Of a stretch of DNA of 64,000 bases, positions 61,665 through 64,000 are shown piece by piece. Both the position numbers and the translations under genes were made by a program. The first letter of the stretch is position 1, and every line of letters starts with the position of its first letter. Below the pieces are notes generated by a model. That model saw only the letters and a program-made list of their open reading frames with translations. It was not told the origin of the DNA and searched no databases. The stretch is taken from assembly GCA_009827235.1 (NCBI GenBank), contig SPMW01000003.1, forward strand, positions 32,494 to 96,493, in the 5' to 3' direction. The DNA comes from Candidatus Campylobacter infans (GTDB lineage Bacteria > Campylobacterota > Campylobacteria > Campylobacterales > Campylobacteraceae).

Positions 61665-63155
61665 ATGAAAATGAAAAAAATATTTTTATTGTTTGCGTTT
61701 TTGCTTTGTTTTGTAAATGCAAACTCTGCTGATTTGGAGCCAAAAAAAACCTTCATCGTAGGTTTTGATCCAGCTTTTCCGCCTTATGGATATAAAGATG
61801 ATAATGGCGAATTTATAGGTTTTGATTTGGATTTAGCACAGCAAGTAGCCACGCGCAATGGCTGGGAGCTAATCAAACAGCCTATTGATTGGGATTCAAA
61901 AGATTTTGAGCTAAACTCAAATAGCATAGATTGTATTTGGAATGGCTTTACAATGAATGGGCGCGAAGGCGCATACACTTGGAGCGTGCCTTATGTTGAT
62001 AATTCACAAGTTGTAATCGTGCGAAATGATAGCGATATAAAAGAGCTAAAAGATTTAAAAAATAAAGTCGTGGTAGTTCAGGCTGATTCATCAGCACTAG
62101 CAGCATTTAAGGGCGCAAACGCAAGCAAAGAAAATAAAATTTTAGCCAGTTCTTTTAAGGCCTTAGAGCAAGTAAATGATTATAACACCGCATTTTTAAG
62201 CCTAGAATCTGGCGCAGCGGATGCGATTTGCCTTGATATAGGTGTGGCAAAATACCAGCTAGATGCGCGCGGGAGCGAGTTTAGAATGCTTAGTGCTGCA
62301 ATATCTAGCGAGCAATACGCCATCGGCTTTAAGCTTGGCAACACCGAGCTTAGAGATAAGGTAGAAAAAACGCTTTTTGAAATGCTTGATGATGGAAGTT
62401 TTGCTAAAACGGCAAAAACTTGGGGTTTAGAAGATTCAGTTAGTCTAAACCAAAGCGCACTTAAAACACAAAATCAAAATTTTAATAACCAAGCTCAAAG
62501 CACGAATATTTGGAGCCAGCTGGCATTTGGAATGCTAAAAAGCTTACAAATATTTTTCTTAACGCTGATTTTTTCATTGCCACTTGGGCTTTTAATTTGT
62601 GCCATTCGCCAAAGCAAAATAAGAGCGTTAAGATATGCTGCAAGCGTGTATATATCGGTGCTTCGTGGCACTCCGTTAATGCTTCAACTTTTGGTTGTGT
62701 TTTTTGGACCTTATTATCTTTTTGGCATTTCTCTAAGTAGTGAGTATAGATTTTATGCTGTGATAATTGGCTTTTGCTTAAATTATGCTGCTTATTTTGC
62801 TGAAATTTTTAGGGCAGGATTTAATGCCGTGCCAAAAGAGCAAAGCCAGGCCGCATTTTTGCTTGGGTATTCTAGCGCGCAAACCTACTGGCGCATTTTA
62901 TTCCCGCAAATGTGCAATAAAGTTATCCCGCCTGTAACAAACGAAGTAATAACGCTAGTTAAGGATACTTCGCTAGCCTTTGTGCTTGCTTATGCTGAAA
63001 TGTTTAGTATAGCAAAGCAAATCGCAGCCGCGCAAGCATCGCTTATGCCGTTATTTGTGGCGGGATTGTTTTATTATATTTTTAATTTTATTGTGGCTTG
63101 GGCGATGGCAGTTTTAGAAAAAAAGGTAAATTATCTAAACAAAAGGAGCGTGTGA
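61665..63155 (+). CDS. amino-acid ABC transporter: fused binding protein and permease
   Basis: The 496-residue protein has a signal sequence (about 1-22). A family-3 periplasmic binding domain follows (about 28-262: GFDPAFPPYGYKDDNGEFIGFDLDLA...). After a Gln/Asn-rich linker comes a HisM/GlnP-type permease (about 285-490; four or five helices, coupling loop EQSQAAFLLGYSSAQTYWRILFPQ). Fused binding protein-permeases resemble the GlnPQ design. The substrate is probably glutamine, glutamate or another polar amino acid. The ATPase gene overlaps its stop by 1 bp (TGATG). Confidence 0.9.
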   Translation: MKMKKIFLLFAFLLCFVNANSADLEPKKTFIVGFDPAFPPYGYKDDNGEFIGFDLDLAQQVATRNGWELIKQPIDWDSKDFELNSNSIDCIWNGFTMNGREGAYTWSVPYVDNSQVVIVRNDSDIKELKDLKNKVVVVQADSSALAAFKGANASKENKILASSFKALEQVNDYNTAFLSLESGAADAICLDIGVAKYQLDARGSEFRMLSAAISSEQYAIGFKLGNTELRDKVEKTLFEMLDDGSFAKTAKTWGLEDSVSLNQSALKTQNQNFNNQAQSTNIWSQLAFGMLKSLQIFFLTLIFSLPLGLLICAIRQSKIRALRYAASVYISVLRGTPLMLQLLVVFFGPYYLFGISLSSEYRFYAVIIGFCLNYAAYFAEIFRAGFNAVPKEQSQAAFLLGYSSAQTYWRILFPQMCNKVIPPVTNEVITLVKDTSLAFVLAYAEMFSIAKQIAAAQASLMPLFVAGLFYYIFNFIVAWAMAVLEKKVNYLNKRSV

Positions 63156-63922
63156 TGAGCGTGCTTAGCATAAAAGGACTTAGCAAAAGTTACGGCGATA
63201 AAAAAATTTTAAATAATATAAATTTAGAACTTACAAGAAGCCAAATACTCGTAATTTTAGGGCATTCTGGTGCTGGCAAAAGCACGCTTTTAGGCTGTGC
63301 TTGCTTTTTAGAGCGAATGGATAGAGGCTCTTTGAGCTATGGAGATGAAATAATTATAAAAGATAGCCCAAGTGGTAGCATTTATCCATCTTCGCGCGCC
63401 CTGCAAAAATCTAGCGCGCATTTTGGCCTAGTTTTTCAGCATTTTAATCTTTTTGCGCATTTTAATGTGCTTAAAAATATCACTGATGCACCCATAATCA
63501 CGCAAAAACGCCCAAAAGATGAAGTAAAAAAACAAGCCCTTGCTTTATTAGAAAAATTACAAATCAGCGAACTAGCAAATGCTTACGCACACGAGCTTTC
63601 AGGCGGGCAAGCCCAGCGCGTTGCAATCGCAAGAGCACTTGCTATGTGTCCGCAAATTTTATTTTTAGATGAGCCAACAAGCGCGCTAGATCCACAAATG
63701 AGCATAAAGCTAGCCAAAACCTTGCGCGAGCTAGCAAATGATGGTATGAGTGTGTGTATAGTAACGCACGATAAGGAATTTGCTAAAAGCGTGGCTGATA
63801 AAATTGCTTTTTTACACGGCGGAAAAATCATCGCACAAGGCAGCGTAGAGCAAATACTTTCTAGCGATAATGAAATCATAAAAACTTTTTTTGCCAGCCA
63901 AAACGCCAGCTTGACGGCTTGA
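63155..63922 (+). CDS. amino-acid ABC transporter ATP-binding protein (GlnQ-like)
   Basis: The 255-residue ATPase has Walker A GHSGAGKST (36-44), Q-loop VFQHFNLFAHF, signature LSGGQAQR, Walker B ILFLDEP and an H-loop VTHDKE. It has the amino-acid subfamily ending SVEQILSSDNEIIKTFF. An open frame extends upstream inside the permease. The ATG at 63155 is chosen because it follows AAAAGGAGCG and begins the domain. It energises the fused transporter upstream. Confidence 0.93.
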   Translation: MSVLSIKGLSKSYGDKKILNNINLELTRSQILVILGHSGAGKSTLLGCACFLERMDRGSLSYGDEIIIKDSPSGSIYPSSRALQKSSAHFGLVFQHFNLFAHFNVLKNITDAPIITQKRPKDEVKKQALALLEKLQISELANAYAHELSGGQAQRVAIARALAMCPQILFLDEPTSALDPQMSIKLAKTLRELANDGMSVCIVTHDKEFAKSVADKIAFLHGGKIIAQGSVEQILSSDNEIIKTFFASQNASLTA

Positions 63923-63997
63923 AATTAAGCGCCTTTTAGCAAGAGATTAAAAATTAAATTAACATGCTTGGCAAACTAACAATCCAAAGGCAAAGCA

Positions 63998-64000
63998 ATG
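63998..64000 (+). other. possible start codon of a gene leaving the window
   Basis: The window ends with ATG preceded by CCAAAGGCAAAGCA, a plausible weak ribosome-binding site, 76 bp after the ATPase stop. Nothing more can be said. Confidence 0.2.

Overview
The window is AT-rich, densely coding chromosomal DNA of a Campylobacter-type bacterium (Campylobacterota). This rests on protein content and on gene order as I remember it for C. jejuni: efp-serA-small membrane protein-rpsA; waaC-htrB at the head of a lipooligosaccharide locus; ybaB-PDZ protein-ispA-tkt; flgD-flgE; purA-fliJ-like-motE-like; plsY-folB-cosR; and a five-gene lipoprotein operon. I see no tRNA, rRNA, CRISPR array, insertion sequence or prophage. 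The species cannot be fixed by eye. The coding style (CosR with its own kinase, a split ribosomal operon) suggests it is not C. jejuni or C. coli.

Layout. 1-5.3 kb: a SAM methyltransferase, then on the minus strand rpsA, a membrane protein, serA and efp. 5.4-14.2 kb: a phosphate-acquisition block, preceded by an HxlR regulator/cupin pair and a stray copy of the pstS start. It holds pstS, a Tat-exported PhoX phosphatase, pstC, pstA, pstB and a PhoB/PhoR-like two-component pair, so scavenging, uptake and sensing of phosphate lie together. 14.3-20.2 kb: ilvD, a YeiH-type transporter, and a small acyl-transfer cluster (AAC(3)-fold acetyltransferase, an unknown protein with a poly-G tract, a KAS III-like enzyme, an acyl carrier protein). 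20.3-22.8 kb: a secreted Cys-containing protein and a two-component system. 22.9-30 kb: nucleotide-sugar dehydrogenase and epimerase, an exonuclease, and the inner-core/lipid A genes waaC, htrB, a WaaE-like transferase and a WaaQ-like transferase.

30.1-36.7 kb: ferritin, a Crp/Fnr regulator, and an envelope operon of three lipoproteins (one LpoB-like, one YcfL-like) with two exported CsgG/DUF-type proteins. 36.8-41.8 kb: ybaB, a Sel1-repeat protein, a PDZ protein, ispA, tkt. 41.9-46 kb, minus strand: rplF-rplR-rpsE-rplO-secY-map-infA, starting abruptly at rplF without rpsH. 46.3-50.3 kb: a DsbC-like protein, sigma-54-driven flgD-flgE, and a YafQ-type toxin-antitoxin pair. 50.4-57.7 kb: a 1365-residue PAS/GGDEF/degenerate-EAL protein, hisZ-like, purA and two flagellar accessory genes. 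57.8-64 kb: a peroxiredoxin, plsY, folB, a CosR-like regulator with an adjacent kinase, and an amino-acid ABC transporter whose binding protein and permease are fused.

Best leads: the G11 tract inside the acyl-transfer cluster, the duplicated pstS leader beside a pstS with permuted halves, the break in the ribosomal operon before rplF, the degenerate EAL domain, and the CosR-like regulator that keeps its receiver Asp and has a partner kinase.
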